The translations under genes and the position numbers were made by a program. From Phoronis australis (Eukaryota > Phoronida > Phoronidae), in NCBI GenBank assembly GCA_002633005.1, contig NMRA01000088.1, forward strand, positions 257,074 through 321,073: a stretch of 64,000 nucleotides of DNA. The letters run 5' to 3'. A model generated the notes under the pieces. It saw only the letters and a program-made list of their open reading frames with translations, was not told the DNA's origin and ran no database searches. This document shows, in pieces, positions 40,680 to 52,815 of the stretch (position 1 is its first letter; each line of letters begins with the position of its first letter).

Positions 40680-42849
40680 AGACGGTAGTATAGTGACTAG
40701 TGCTTCGACTGATTTCAGGTATATAATGGAATGGATTATCTTGACTGGGCTTAAGTTAGGTGGAAATCTAATCACAAAGCTTTAAATTACATAGTAGTTA
40801 GTCATTAGAAATTGATCTATTGGGCAACTTTAACGGGTTGGCAAAGGGCTGAAAAAATGTCACCAACTTGCTATTTTTGGGACCTATGCAAACATATTTG
40901 GTGCAATATACTAGTTTCTCTAGTGGACAAGTCGGTAATTGTAAGTGGCAAAATTCCTGAAATTTGGACACAGAAATTATATATTTCTAAAATTTAAGAG
41001 ATTTTTGTCATGAATTTGATAAAAATCAAGACTTGTTAGTCTTGAATAAGTCAAAATTTAAAGTTGAATTTGGCCCTGTTTATCTGGTTAAGAAAATAAA
41101 AATCAAATTAAGCCTTTTTTCTCATAAAATCTGAGGGAAGGACCAAAATCGATTTTTGTTTTCAGCCAGCTAAATTGAGCAAAATGCAGCTTTCGATAAA
41201 TAACATTGATTTCAAAATTAAAAATGTTATCAGAGGAAGTAATGCCTGCCCATTGTGTTGAATATTTCTACGACCAGTTTCTCTGCCCAACACTGGAGAT
41301 TGTACTTAAGGAATCCCTACACCATGTATAGTGTTGTCAAGGAGATGTTCTTGTAGCCGCAAAAGCATAGATTTAACCGTTTTATGACACTGCCCCAAGA
41401 TTTAATTTTGTTCACTGGAATCGTTTATTTACAAACTTTAGCAGTGTATCTTTGTTTTAATGCTCTTATCGTGCATGTGGTTTTTTGTGTTGTATTCACA
41501 CAACACTTTTGACATGGTGTAAACTGACACTGATCAGCTTGTCGGCAGTTTTCAGAGTGGAACAAGTTGCTTACATTCGTCTTGTTCGTGCACGACTAAA
41601 CACAATGTGGTGTCGAGGCATAAGCGATTGAGTATTAGCGTACATACCAGTAGTCATTGTAAACCAGAGAAGTTGCACAATGACTTCTTGTTTGTGAGTT
41701 TGTTTTGTCCCAATTTCCAAGGATGCCATGAAGTGGATCAACTTGCACCATGTCAATATGTTCTATGTAAATCTAGTTTTGGAGACCAGTTGATAGACAC
41801 AAGTCTTAATTCAGTCTGCTATAAAATCATCTTCTGTCAAAAAACAAACTTGATTGAGGTTTCTTATCCTCATACAACTGGGCTGCATTCCATAGTCATG
41901 AAAACATTAGGTTGCGTTTGCACTGAAAAATCTTTGTGAATGGAAGGTAAACAGTGATTTCAATCCCACAATGCAACATTCCAACCTCGCCGACCAACTT
42001 TGCTTTATGCACTCTTCTCCAAAATGCTGCTAACAATCGTTTTTTAAATATTCCACTTCTGCGTGATGTAGTATAAAAATAGGACTACGATTTTAGGGTT
42101 TGCCTGAAGTGTATTCTTGATTTGCGGACTGTTTCGATGTTCTTGTTAAGGTATATCACGAGACCCAATTCATGAGAGCAAAAGGTCGAATTCGATTTTT
42201 GTTTTTAGCCATCTAAGCCGGGCTGGGCTTAACAACATGTTTTGTAAAAAAAATGCATTTGAACAAAACTGATTACAGAAAATTACAATCTGCCATGGTC
42301 CAGCCAATGTAAAATACATTTGTACTCACCCCATGCTGCTTGTAGTGGGGAAAGGCAATTCTGCATGTCTCTGAATGTTCTGTTAATGGGCACATATGGT
42401 GTGCTCTTTCCTCTCCTTTTTCTTCTGTTAAGCATGGTTCAGGTAAAACAAGGAGGCATTGCTGGCTAAATGGCTCCATTCAGGAGGTTGACATGGGTGA
42501 CGTTATTGTCAGAACCGACATTGGACGATTCCCACGAAGAGAATGAAAAGTTGAAATTTGTTGGGTGATGCCAATGAAAGGGCAGTACACCTGCGTAAAT
42601 GATTGTGTGGTTTGGGTGGTCACGTGGAACTATCGTGCCAAGAATGCCTCTTATCTCGTAAAAGGTCTATTCAGTTTTGCACTTGATAATCTCAACAGCA
42701 TTGCTGCAAGTTTAAGTTTAAACTTGAGCTTGTGGTATGAATCTAGGGATTATCTGGTTAGGATTGAGCTATATGCCTACCTGTGTAAACCATAATGTAA
42801 TCCAGATGCACTACCAAGGCTACATACCTGCAGTTCATAACGTAAAGTG

Positions 42850-43011
42850 TGGTAAATTCTCTCCAATTTAGGACAGAGTATGGCACACAGGCCTGTAGCA
42901 TAGCCACCATTAGACAATGGGGGCACTCATAACAATGTTAGATGCCCATGAAAATGAATAAGCGCAATTTCGGCAATTAATTTTTCCGAAATTGGCGAGA
43001 TTTTACCGTAG
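42850..43011. mobile_element. TIR-family repeat, complete short copy
   Basis: The left end GGTAAATTCTCTCCAATTTA and the right end AAATTGGCGAGATTTTACC are inverted copies of the same family sequence, bounding about 160 bp between EB1 exons 7a and 7b. This shows that the family is a terminal-inverted-repeat element. Related single ends occur near 29656 and 44556. Confidence 0.6.
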
Positions 43012-43134
43012 TGACGCAAAAGATATCAACTATGAGTTGAGAGTTAGGAGATTGGATTTCAGACCTAATTGAATATCTAGTCCTGCATTGCGAGTTCCGT
43101 CTATCGCATGTAATTCTTTGCGTGCTCGTTTCAG

Positions 43135-43194
43135 GAGGGGTTTGCACCACCTGACGACGCAGCGGAGTTAGAGGAAGAGGTGGAGGAGTATTGA
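43135..43194 (+). CDS. MAPRE: EB1 alternative terminal exon 7b
   Basis: Sixty nucleotides including the stop, encoding EGFAPPDDAAELEEEVEEY. The acceptor is GCTCGTTTCAG, phase 0, again matching exon 6. It starts EGFAPP like the tail of vertebrate EB3, is more acidic than 7a, and keeps the terminal EY. It also produces a 270-residue protein. Because exon 7a carries its own stop, the two are mutually exclusive 3' ends: skipping 7a (or terminating later) gives this isoform. Confidence 0.88.
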   Translation, partial: EGFAPPDDAAELEEEVEEY

Positions 43195-45520
43195 CGATGG
43201 ACTAGTTGTGACACGTGATGGATGAATGTGTCTGTATTGAATGCTGTCGCCACCTATTGTGTATATTGTACTCTAAGAAAAACTGCTGAGAGCAAGAGGG
43301 GACAGCCTAGTGTTACACAGCAGTGAACGCTGAAGAGGATTAGTGGCTGACATTGGCAGTGTGCAAGTTGCAGGTTGTTCCGTGAGCGACGTCAGTCTCT
43401 TTTTTTTCAATAATTGCAAAAAAGTTCACGCAAGGGCATTTGATTTATGGGTTGGGATTTTGCACTTTGATTTATTTTGGGTGATGTCTTGGGTCGGTGT
43501 CAGATGTCATTCATTGACATTTGTGATTTGCTGTTCAGTCGGCAGTTTTCAGCGGTGGTTCTTAATAATTTTACTCATTCACTGTTACTGCAGACGTTGG
43601 ATAAAATGTTTAAACTTTTTATTCATTTTGAATTCATTAAGAATGGCGCGGTTGGTGAAGTTAAGGGCAAGTTTCGGAAATGATTCGCCTTCGATACTTC
43701 ATTTGGTGCGAGGTTTTTATGTTGGGTTTATTTAACCAACTGGGATAGTCGTGGACGTTTCACGACATTTCTGCTTCTCAACTGTTTTCTGCTTTGCAAT
43801 GGAATGTAGGGAGGAATTCAAGTATTTTATATTAGTCCCGGGCGTGTGCATAATCCTGCTTCCTATACGTAGTTGAGATGCCGTTGTTAACTGCTCTTTG
43901 TATATGAGGCGATAACAGATCTAGTGTAGGGCTTTAGTCTGGAGCAGTATCAGGAATCTAGCTCTCCCGTGTTTTCTCGACAGTCAGTAGTGTAGAAAAT
44001 CCAAAATAACTTTATTTCAAGCCCCATGCAGCGCCACCTGTTGGTTGATGTTATGGAGTGTAACCTTTAATTTTTGTTCTCTAATATTTCTAGATAGTAG
44101 TCCTACTTACACCAGGGATCAAATGAAGTGGGAAGCTCAACTGTTGCTAACTGACTTTTTTGAGTTTGATTTTTGCATTTTGTACTTGTCTTAATTAGCG
44201 CTGGTTGGGTCTGTGATTATACACTGGTCTCCCTTCATTATTTGGCTCTCAGTACGGTTGCATACATCGCCCGTGTGTATGAACTAGTTAACCCCATCGC
44301 TTTATAACTGTTTGGAGAGAAAACTAAATTAATGAAGTTGCAATAGGAGTGCGTGCCCACAAGCTAATAACTGAGTTGCTAAATGTGAAATAAAATTTTT
44401 TTGCTATATGATATGTCATAAAAGTTTCCATGCAATCATTGGTAATATATTTCACCTCCAAACAGTTCACCCAGACGGTGAGCAATTAAAAACGAGTTTC
44501 AGAATGGATCACTTTCGAAGGCACCGGCCAGCAGTCCAGATGTAGGCATAGCTGCGGTAATTTTTCACATATTTAGGACAAACTGGAAGAGAAGTGAATT
44601 TTTTGTTAAAATTTTCAGCAATTTTGTTCCATTATTTTGCTGGAGTCACATGTCAACATTTGGTAAAGATTTTGTAGTGTGTTATGTAAACTGGTCTCTT
44701 GAAAAATAGAAAAAATACCAATTTTGATTGTTGTTATTGTACGAAGCAAGTGAAGAATTGTCGAAGGTGTCTTAAATTTCTAGCATACGCGAGTGGAACC
44801 GTGCCTGACGGAGTGCCAACTTGTTTCCATCGTCACCACACTAGCGGTTCGTAGTTTAGTTTAGGCTTCTTGTACAGTTTTGTCATTTCTATTGTACAGT
44901 GTTGTGCGACTCCTGTTCTTGATCCAATGTTTGTAAAGATGCGTGTACAGTAAGTGAGGGGTTTAGAAGCCTTGTGGATAAAGGTCGGTGGCAGAGCTCG
45001 TAAATACTCTGGCCAAGACTCTTAGTTGAATGGTCAAAAACACTATGATTGGTGACCACATGCAGGTGCTGCCACCTCTAGCAGAGTATTTTTGAGCAAT
45101 GTCACTGGATTGTTTCTCCATCCTGGCTCATGTTAACTCTGCCTAGTGCTGATTAGAAATCCATGTGAGGTTTGCAGTGTCTCATAAACTTGACTTGTCA
45201 GTTTAGAATTGAACCTTGTTTAACTGGTGGGAAATCGTTAGTCTTTCGTAATCTTTATTTATACTTATTTCGTGAAATTTCGAATGCAGTTTGTCCTCCA
45301 AAGTTTTCATTTGCTCATTACTGTCATAGAACTTTGTTGCATTAAAGTCTAGGATACAGTCACAAACTACCGTGGACCCTCAAACCTAAGTGGGACCTCT
45401 ATTCGTAATAAGGATGATTCATGTATGCTAGCCCTCGGCTTTCCTCCGAATTCGCAAAATGCTGTTACTAAATTATTTAATCTTTTATTTGAAATAAAAT
45501 GCATTGTGTATGACTAAATG
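43195..45520 (+). other. Probable EB1 3' UTR and flank
   Basis: Sequence after the exon 7b stop with no convincing coding frame. Canonical AATAAA hexamers occur at 44389-44394 and 45493-45498. The second is followed by a GT-rich stretch (about 45520-45555), as expected downstream of a cleavage site, making a 3' UTR of roughly 2.3 kb plausible. A TIR-family repeat fragment lies near 44556. Confidence 0.45.
45493..45498 (+). promoter_or_regulatory. Candidate distal poly(A) signal for EB1
   Basis: AATAAA followed within about 30 nt by a TTGTTGTGTTGTGATGTGAT-type GT-rich element, the classical downstream context for cleavage and polyadenylation. Confidence 0.4.
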
Positions 45521-45840
45521 AGCCTTTTTGTTGTGTTGTGATGTGATGTGGGTGGTGAACACTTTCACAGTGTGAATAGGGCACAGAGATATCCACTTGC
45601 AAGTTCCTAGTATGTTTCCTGTTTAAAGGTATATTGAGCACAACATGGTGGTTGGGTCAAAGTTAAATAAAATACGAACCAAGTTTATTACGCTAAAATT
45701 AATACCCTTGTTAGCTTCGTTTTGATGTCAGTGTAACATGAAGTGCACAATTGCATTGTATCATAACTCATTTTTATGCGGTCACATATTTATGTGTGGA
45801 TGCATGTTGTCTTCTGTCTGGCGTCTGCTGCTGTGTCTTC

Positions 45841-46500
45841 GAAACCGTTGCAGGATCTTATTAAAATTTGGCAGGTGTGATCTTATGAAGCTGACGTCTG
45901 TAGACCACAAGTTTAGTATCGATTCAACGAGCGATGTGGCCCCTAGGAGCAATTTTAGTTTTTTATGGTTGTATCTGTATCTTCGGAGATCATTAATGGA
46001 TTTTCGTGAAATTTGGCAAATTTTTTTTATTATAAAAGATGATGGTGCTATTCCATTTTTCGGACAGGTTTGATGGTTTTACGCTATTTTTGTTATATTA
46101 GCGTCCATTTTATGGCGTCTGCCTCTCTACCCGGTGAACTGTTCAAGGAATCATTATGAAAATTTACAGATGTGTTTTTGATGAAAAGGCCACGACTGAT
46201 GTTGACTTTCAAACTGTCTGACTACTTAGTCACACACTTGTGGCAATTTTTCTTTTTTTGTGTTTTTGTGTTTGTAGCCAAATCTCCATAACCCTTTGAA
46301 TGAGCTTTGTGAAATTTGAAAAATTCTTTCCTGTGGAGCCAACATCAAATAGTTACTAGCGTCAAACTGATCCGAGCACCACTGAGCCGGGTAAGCCCCC
46401 TAGTGGTGAGATTTTTTTCTTTACGTTTGCGTCTATCTTTAGAGTTCATTATATAAAATTTGGCAAATAGATTTCTGTTAAGGAGATGACAACGGCTTAC
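45841..46500 (+). repeat. Decayed tandem array, period about 147 bp
   Basis: An anchor of the form GAAATTTGGCA recurs at about 45864, 46009, 46160, 46312 and 46456 (spacings 145, 151, 152, 144). It is preceded by a recurring TCATTA/TTATTA and, further upstream, GCGTCTG/TTCG. CCCCTAG-type motifs recur at about 45939, 46398 and 46619. Units are strongly diverged. Confidence 0.6.
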
Positions 46501-49448
46501 CATTTCATCCCTTTGCATTGCTCTTGTTTGTGACCTGTCACAAACTTAGTCAAAAAACAATCTTCTTTTTGTCTCGTCAATCTGGGTATCCGCAGGTAAT
46601 ACCGGAAATTTCTGAAAGTGCCCCTAGTGTGTGCTTGTGTGCGTGCATGTTTGTAATTTGGCAAAAAGGAAGGTTTATAGTGGCTTTAAATGAAATTCAT
46701 TCAACCACAAAACACTGGGTTATACTCCACTATGGTAACTCCACCTAGTGTTTGTGCAGGAAACAAAATATTCAACTTTCCTGTGTTATGGTGCTGCATG
46801 CAACCTATCGGCTAGATTCAGTCCTTGCGCTAACTGAGCTCACTTGTATGTATTTGTGATACTGTTTAAAAGTTTGGCCATTTATTGAAGGCGACAGTTA
46901 ATGGGTGTCTGTAACTACTGGACATTTAATATACAGATTTGAAAATTGTATCATATGTAAGGATGCTTTAAGGATGTGAAATGTCTTAAAGCTACTGTCT
47001 TAATAGTACAGTCATGGGATTGGGACACTCATTATGTAGGGTGAAAGGTAATGGTTCCACAATGTTTGTAAAAAGGACATTTTCTTTGTAAAAGTATCAA
47101 TCCGTACTGTACCAGGCATTGTTCTCTTTCAGAATGTCCCACATGAAAATCGTTTTTTCAGTTATGGAAATTAAAGAATTTTTTTTTTGACTTTTTGTTT
47201 TAAACTACTTGCAATTGTGAGACTGGCCTTGACTTGTTCCTTAGTCAAATTAGGTTTGAATTCTTAGGAAACTCCAGTCTCCACAAGTTGACTTGTTTGG
47301 CTGTGGCACTTCATGTACGCGACATAGTGTTGAGCGAAAATGAACTACCACCATTATGTTTTTAAACCCAGAAACTAATTTTCATCTGAAAAGGGAAAAA
47401 TTGATACCAGTTTAATTTTTTTTTTGGTTTATTGCAGGTTATTTAATTATTTAATTATTGATAGTTGTTTCAAAAATAAAATTTCACCCACTGACTGTTA
47501 AAGCTAGTGTACTGAAAACAGAGGTGGTTGCTGGCTCGGTTCAAACAGCAAAAGTTGTTCAGACGAATATACAGCATTGCGTGTTAAAAAGTTCGGCGAA
47601 ACTTCAGGCAGACTGTGCCTGTGGCAATGTGGTTGAGATAGGCGATATGTTTTTTATCCAAGACAGGCTGTCAGCCATTTTGGACTAGTTACTTAAGCTT
47701 TTGTGAACAATTTGTGCAATGTGAGAGCAGACATGGTTATAAACAATTAGATAACTTTAGTTAAGTTTTGCCTTAGGTAGTTGTGGTCTAATGCCTTCTT
47801 GTCTGGGTAGTAATTGAATTTTTTATGGTCGCTTTTTTAAAAGGGACTATAAAATACAAATGAGACATTTTTTGGTTTGAATTGATCAGTTTGTTTCAAA
47901 ATTTATAATATTCATGCACTGTCTTTTTGAAATTTTCATTTGAAATACATCTTTTATATGTCCAAGCAAGTCTGTGCTTACAAACCATGATTTTCAATTT
48001 TCATGGATTTATTCAAAAAGATTTTAAATTGTTTCTTGATGTTCCTACAATTTCAAAATAAGTTTTTGCAAGGAAATTTGTCAGCTTACATTGCACATTT
48101 ATTCGACTTTAATCGACAGTGAACAGATTTTATTTCGACTAAAAATATCTGAATATGCCATGACCTTTTTTTTAACTAAATTTTTAGCAAAATGCAGATT
48201 TTTAAAAAATGTTGAAAAAGCTACAACTAGCATGGAGTTACATAGCTTTAGTAGTGGTTAAAAAAATATTTTCAGTGTTAAAATTCTTGTGAGAACTTTA
48301 AAGCATTACAAAAGCTCCTATGCAGGAGGGTATTTCTGAAACCAGTCAATGAACTTGACCTCCACAGCCTGGTTACTTAGTAGGTTTAGCATAACAATTG
48401 CATTTTTTTACAACTGAATCGCGATGTACCAAAGAAGCGTACTGTGATCTATGTTTACCTTTCATTACTTTTATTGATTTGTCTCCAGTGAGAGTATTTT
48501 TTCCAATGACGGAGCAAATTATGCAGTGTAAGACACCTAGTACATAGTACAAACTGTAATCTTTAATTAGCCATTTCCTTGTTATGAGCATGTGTAGCTT
48601 GAGTAAGGAATTTGTCAGCTGAAATGGATCAGTGGTTTGCACAGTGTGTATGTGGCGAATTTCCTGTGAATGCGTCATTCTACTTATGTTCGTCTAGTCA
48701 ACTAAGCCGCTTCAGATTGGCTAATTTTTTACGTCTGTCAGTAGTTTTTCAAGTAGGGCGCATAAAGAAATCTTATAATGACAACGATGTGCCATTGCCT
48801 GGGTTAACAAATAGCAGTTAGTTGTACACTAAATTATTTCTTCCTCGTTTATTTGAAACAAATGGCATTTGTTGTGGCATAAAATGTGTGCACCTTTCTT
48901 AACTCGACCTGCACATTTTTGTTTGTATAATTGACGTGAAGAGTGACACACTGTACATATGTGGAAAGTGCCCTGTGATTATTCAAAACTTTAAAAGCCC
49001 CACGCAGCACCTTCTTGAAAAACATAGTTTTGGTTCATGTTTTGCTGTGGAAGCTGTTGCTTTTTTATTAACATGGTGAGTTAACACTCTTGCAGATGAT
49101 GAAACCAATGGACAGACTGTTGTTCAGTGATTTGATGCCAAGTTCATTTGTCATCCTGTTTGAAGGTCTTTGTAAGTTTGACTTGGCCTATTTGTGACTG
49201 CATGAGTTATCTCCCTTTTCGCTGTAGTGCTGAACACCATTGGGATACCTGGATAGGGTTCCGTAACGCTAGGACCTCGCTAAAATGCAAAACTGCGAGA
49301 TTACGCGAGATATTGGCATGTATTTTAAATGAGAAGATGTGATTTGGGGTAAATTTTTCTAGCCGCGAGAAAGCTACTGAACTCTACCTGATGTTTTCAG
49401 CACCTCAATCGAGACGGGTGCAGGTAATCACTGAATGGCAGCTCCCTT

Positions 49449-49506
49449 TGAACGAGGCATAGAAAGGTATATAGAAATGAACGAGGCATAGAAAGGTCTA
49501 TAGAAA
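49449..49506. repeat. 29-bp tandem duplication
   Basis: TGAACGAGGCATAGAAAGGT plus nine bases, repeated exactly twice (49449-49477, 49478-49506) with one or two differences. Confidence 0.9.
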
Positions 49507-49736
49507 CGACTGGTTTGAAACAACACAAGTTTATTTAACATAAAAAAGTAAGCAAAAGATTCACAAGACTTAAAATTGCACAAGGTCAAAGTGATTGGAA
49601 GACATTGTTTAATTTTAATTTGTTACCTAAAAGCAACCAATCGAAATGACTGTTAAGAAATTGAAGACATGGTTCATGACTAAAATTTGGTTCTTAAAAG
49701 TAACAAATCAACACCATTATGGCAACACATTATTTT

Positions 49737-49788
49737 AATATATTATGTTAATATATGGAAGTAATGATATATATTAACATAATATATT
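49737..49788. repeat. Perfect 20-bp AT palindrome
   Basis: AATATATTATGTTAATATAT (49737-49756) and its exact complement (49769-49788) with a 12-nt loop. Cruciform-capable. Confidence 0.85.
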
Positions 49789-50293
49789 TATATTTTAAGG
49801 TTCTGCAAAACAGTAATAACCCTTAAGACGGCAGATAGAATATGTCTACTCTTTATAAACACTCATTTTCAGCAGCATTTCTCATCTGCCTAAAATTCGG
49901 TATGGTGAAAGGTACAAAAAAATCAAAAATTCCTTTGCATAAAAACAAAACGTACCTCAATAACAAATTTAAAAAAACGTAAATTTCCAAAGTTTAACAA
50001 CTATTAAAATTCAATAAAACAATTGCTCATCACCTAACAGCACAGAATAATCAAAGAATATTAATTTAAGCAACAATCCGTATTTTACAAAAAATACATC
50101 AACTATAATTATAATTATTTAATAAATAAGTTACAACAAATCGAAGAATGCGTCTCAAATGATTGGATTTCTCAGGATTAAAGCTCACATCATTCCGTGT
50201 GCGTTATGCCAGACAATCATCACTTCAGAATATCATGTCAGTTTTTGGCCATAGTAGGATCAAAAAACGGACAATAGTCTTATTGTTAATAAC

Positions 50294-50324
50294 CTGATGA
50301 TGTCTAATAAATAGACGAAACGTC
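50294..50324 (+). ncRNA. Hammerhead-like motif, probably a retroelement remnant
   Basis: CTGATGA, one extra T, a GTCT/AGAC four-pair stem around a 7-nt loop, then GAAACGTC. This is the core order of a hammerhead ribozyme as found in Penelope-like retroelements and retrozymes. The extra base beside the stem and the absence of a clear helix III and helix I make self-cleavage doubtful. Confidence 0.3.
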
Positions 50325-51636
50325 GAATCAATATGAACTTTTTCATTTGTGTGGCGATTGTCCGTTTTTTTGATACCCCAGAATATGTTTTCAAGACATA
50401 AACATCCAATATCAAAGAGCATTTCCGTCTGTGATTCTTGATCGGCAGTAAAAGACAAATCAAACCATGAAAAAATGCATGTTTCATGTACATCATCTGG
50501 GCGATGTCTTTTTATCTGGTGTGTAGGTGGCAGCACAAGTCTCCAGATCAATACAGTTATGTAAATTTAACATTCTGTCACTTATCACTTGGCGACGATA
50601 AAACTGTTGTCATGAGTTGATTAAATAAAATAGCAAGCAACCCAAACAATTAGCAATGCAAATAGGAATTGTAAATTGTAACTTTTATAATAAAGAAAAC
50701 AATTTTATTTCTCGTAGCATTACTGAGCAACATGCACTACATAGTGCAATTACCTGCCATGTTAAACATGACGGCAAATTGGTTTGCAACAAAAACTAGT
50801 AGAGCTTGAAATATTCTGTTACTTCCTAGCTGTACGAATCAAAAATTAGACTTATGTCATGAAAAAATATTGCTGTTTCAAGGGCCTCCTACAGAACACT
50901 TCTAAAACTAAAAGTTCATCGACTCATTTACTAGATAAGCCAACACTACACTGTATTATCTTAATACTCGTATCACACACAAAATTCTATACAAAACATA
51001 CTTCATTTCCCACACTTTGGCCACTAGAGTAAGCAGTCAATGACCTGTCTCACCTAGCACGTACATTGTCATAGTGATTTTCTGTTTCAGCGACAGGTAT
51101 GTAATTTCCTTGAAAAGGACATCACTATGACAACACGCGCCGGGCTGACTAATTGTCCATTTCTTTAACCTTTGAAATTTCAGTACAGTAAGTTTTCTGG
51201 ATAAATTACAGTTTGGCAACACTTTTAACAACAGTATTGGATTGTATCAGTTTTTATTTGCAAAATCGATGGTATTGATGAAGCTATGTTTGTCTCCGCC
51301 CGTTAAGACACAAGTCTCGCCAGATCTTCATCATCTCCTAACAATGTGATAATATACATGCATAACAGTACATGCAAAGTGTTTTATGTAGATAAACGTT
51401 CAGTGTTCGATGTCAACTTTAAAAAGTGAAACTTTGAATAATGACAATATTTTACATCTTTGCTCGTCCATACTACCGCCACCTATGAAGATAACTGTAA
51501 ATCATCCGAGCGTATGACACGGTCATGTATAGACTTGGCTGTCATGATGGCCATCAAAGACGGAAAATGGCTAGACCACTCATGTTTTCCCACCTGTATC
51601 ACAGAATAGATTTACCTGCTCATGTTGGTATCGTTA

Positions 51637-51858
51637 TCACACTTGACTGACCAATTCTACTAGTTCCACGTTGCCATGGAAACCATTGAGCAGGATAATA
51701 ACTAACCAAATATCACTGGTGTTAGTTGTATTGCACGACTTGTCATCTTTGCAGTCTTTGGTGACACCGAGGAGCTTGGCAATTGCTTTGTATCGCTTTG
51801 GCAACTGTTTGATTTTTTCTTGAACCCCCTTTTGTGCTTCTGGTTGCAGCATTGATAC
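51637..51858 (-). CDS. Unidentified gene, exon E (apparently terminal)
   Basis: A 222-nt exon, acceptor TTTTACCAAG, phase 0. It encodes VSMLQPEAQKGVQEKIKQLP, KRYKAIAKLLGVTKDCKDDK and a further 33 residues to a TGA. The N-terminal half is a Lys/Gln-rich helical stretch. The last 25 residues (WLVIILLNGF...) are hydrophobic and less convincing, so a donor near ACCA/GTGATA or TTG/GTCAGT followed by further exons to the left is possible. Exons A-E together would make 258 residues, or 236 from the internal Met. Function unknown. Confidence 0.5.
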   Translation of the reverse strand, partial: VSMLQPEAQKGVQEKIKQLPKRYKAIAKLLGVTKDCKDDKSCNTTNTSDIWLVIILLNGFHGNVELVELVSQV

Positions 51859-51894
51859 CTTGGTAAAATGAGAAAGAATTAGTGGAGTTATGGA

Positions 51895-52165
51895 CCTGCG
51901 GCAAAAATTTTCCAATGTGAGACAGTCTCTAGAGTTTGAGACACGGAAATTCCTGCAAATTCGAATCATTCTTTATTCTGGAATTTGGGACATCAGGGTG
52001 ATTTTGGTGTTCACCGTATTTCTGAAATTTCGTACAATGAATTTTCAATCTACAGAGTGGGTAATTTTGACGTTTTTGCAGTGATTCTTGAATATGGGAC
52101 GGTCAATATTATCTATTAATAGAATTTGGGATAACCTGTAAGCTTGAGCAAAGTAGTCAAATTTT
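51895..52165. repeat. Dispersed repeat with copies at 1-95 and 55735-55880
   Basis: Shared wording includes ATTCTTGAAT-TGGGAC, CTATT-ATA-AATTTG-GATA and GAGCAAAGTAGTCAA/GAACAAAATAGTTAA with positions 1-95. In the opposite sense it shares TTTCCGAATATAGACAGTGAAAA and AAATTCGAG with 55735-55880. Boundaries are uncertain. Confidence 0.45.
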
Positions 52166-52700
52166 CACTGTCTCGACCTCACGACAATCTGGGAGCACAC
52201 ACGGGGTGCAACCATTGCCGGCGCACACCAATTAGGCAAACGCATAATTTTGAAATAAGTTTCAAGTGCTAAAATGCCCCCGTCATTACCCGAATTTCTT
52301 AAAAAGTGATACGTGACTGTTCATGTCTGTTCTTATTTCGGGTCCAAACCACTTAACATCCGTACACATAAAGATGGCTCCTTATACAAATTAAATAATT
52401 AAACTTCTTGTCACAAAATACAGCAGGTATCATCTGAGAGCTACATTGTAGAAATGAAGAAAGTTTTGAGAGCTCCATTCCATAGACCACAAGGCACTAC
52501 AGCTTGCAGCACGAATATGCCGCGAGTGAAAAACCTAGAACGGAAACAATCGCTTTAATTTCAGTGGCTTCCATTTTGCTAGGATAGACTAGTACGCTCC
52601 TAAGTACCACATGCGAAACACTCGCCCTTCAATAGCGTGATTTTGCGACATTTATTCGCAAGAAACTTGATCTCTATAGAGGGCACTCTGCATCACTTAC

Positions 52701-52774
52701 TAGTATATTCTCCATGACTTTAAAGTCTTCTGCTCTCATCTGCCATATTGAAATGACAACCTCACGAGGGATTT
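52701..52774 (-). CDS. Unidentified gene, exon D
   Basis: A 74-nt exon with excellent splice sites (ATTCTTTTGCAG; CTA/GTAAGT). Two bases complete the codon left by exon C (giving Glu), followed by IPREVVISIWQMRAEDFKVM and ENIL, phase 0 at the end. The open frame continues upstream into ATYLSEFEEF..., but that part lies in intron and in the terminal inverted repeat of a mobile element (52816-54216), so it is not coding. Confidence 0.6.
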
Positions 52775-52815
52775 CTGCAAAAGAATTGTGAAAATACTGA
52801 ACCATAAACTTTATT

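Larger units (their letters stand above)
45521..51636. other. Region between EB1 and the unidentified gene
   Basis: The two genes converge here. It contains a decayed tandem array (45841-46500), a 29-bp tandem duplication (49449-49506), a 20-bp-arm AT palindrome (49737-49788) and a hammerhead-like motif (50294-50324). It is otherwise AT-rich without a supported exon. Frames of 60-110 codons (for example 45738-46073 and 50225-50551) fall in repeats. Confidence 0.6.

Noticed and set aside
45738-46073. 111-codon plus-strand frame starting MKCTIALYHN
   Set aside because: It overlaps the decayed 147-bp-period array and has no family resemblance or splice signals.
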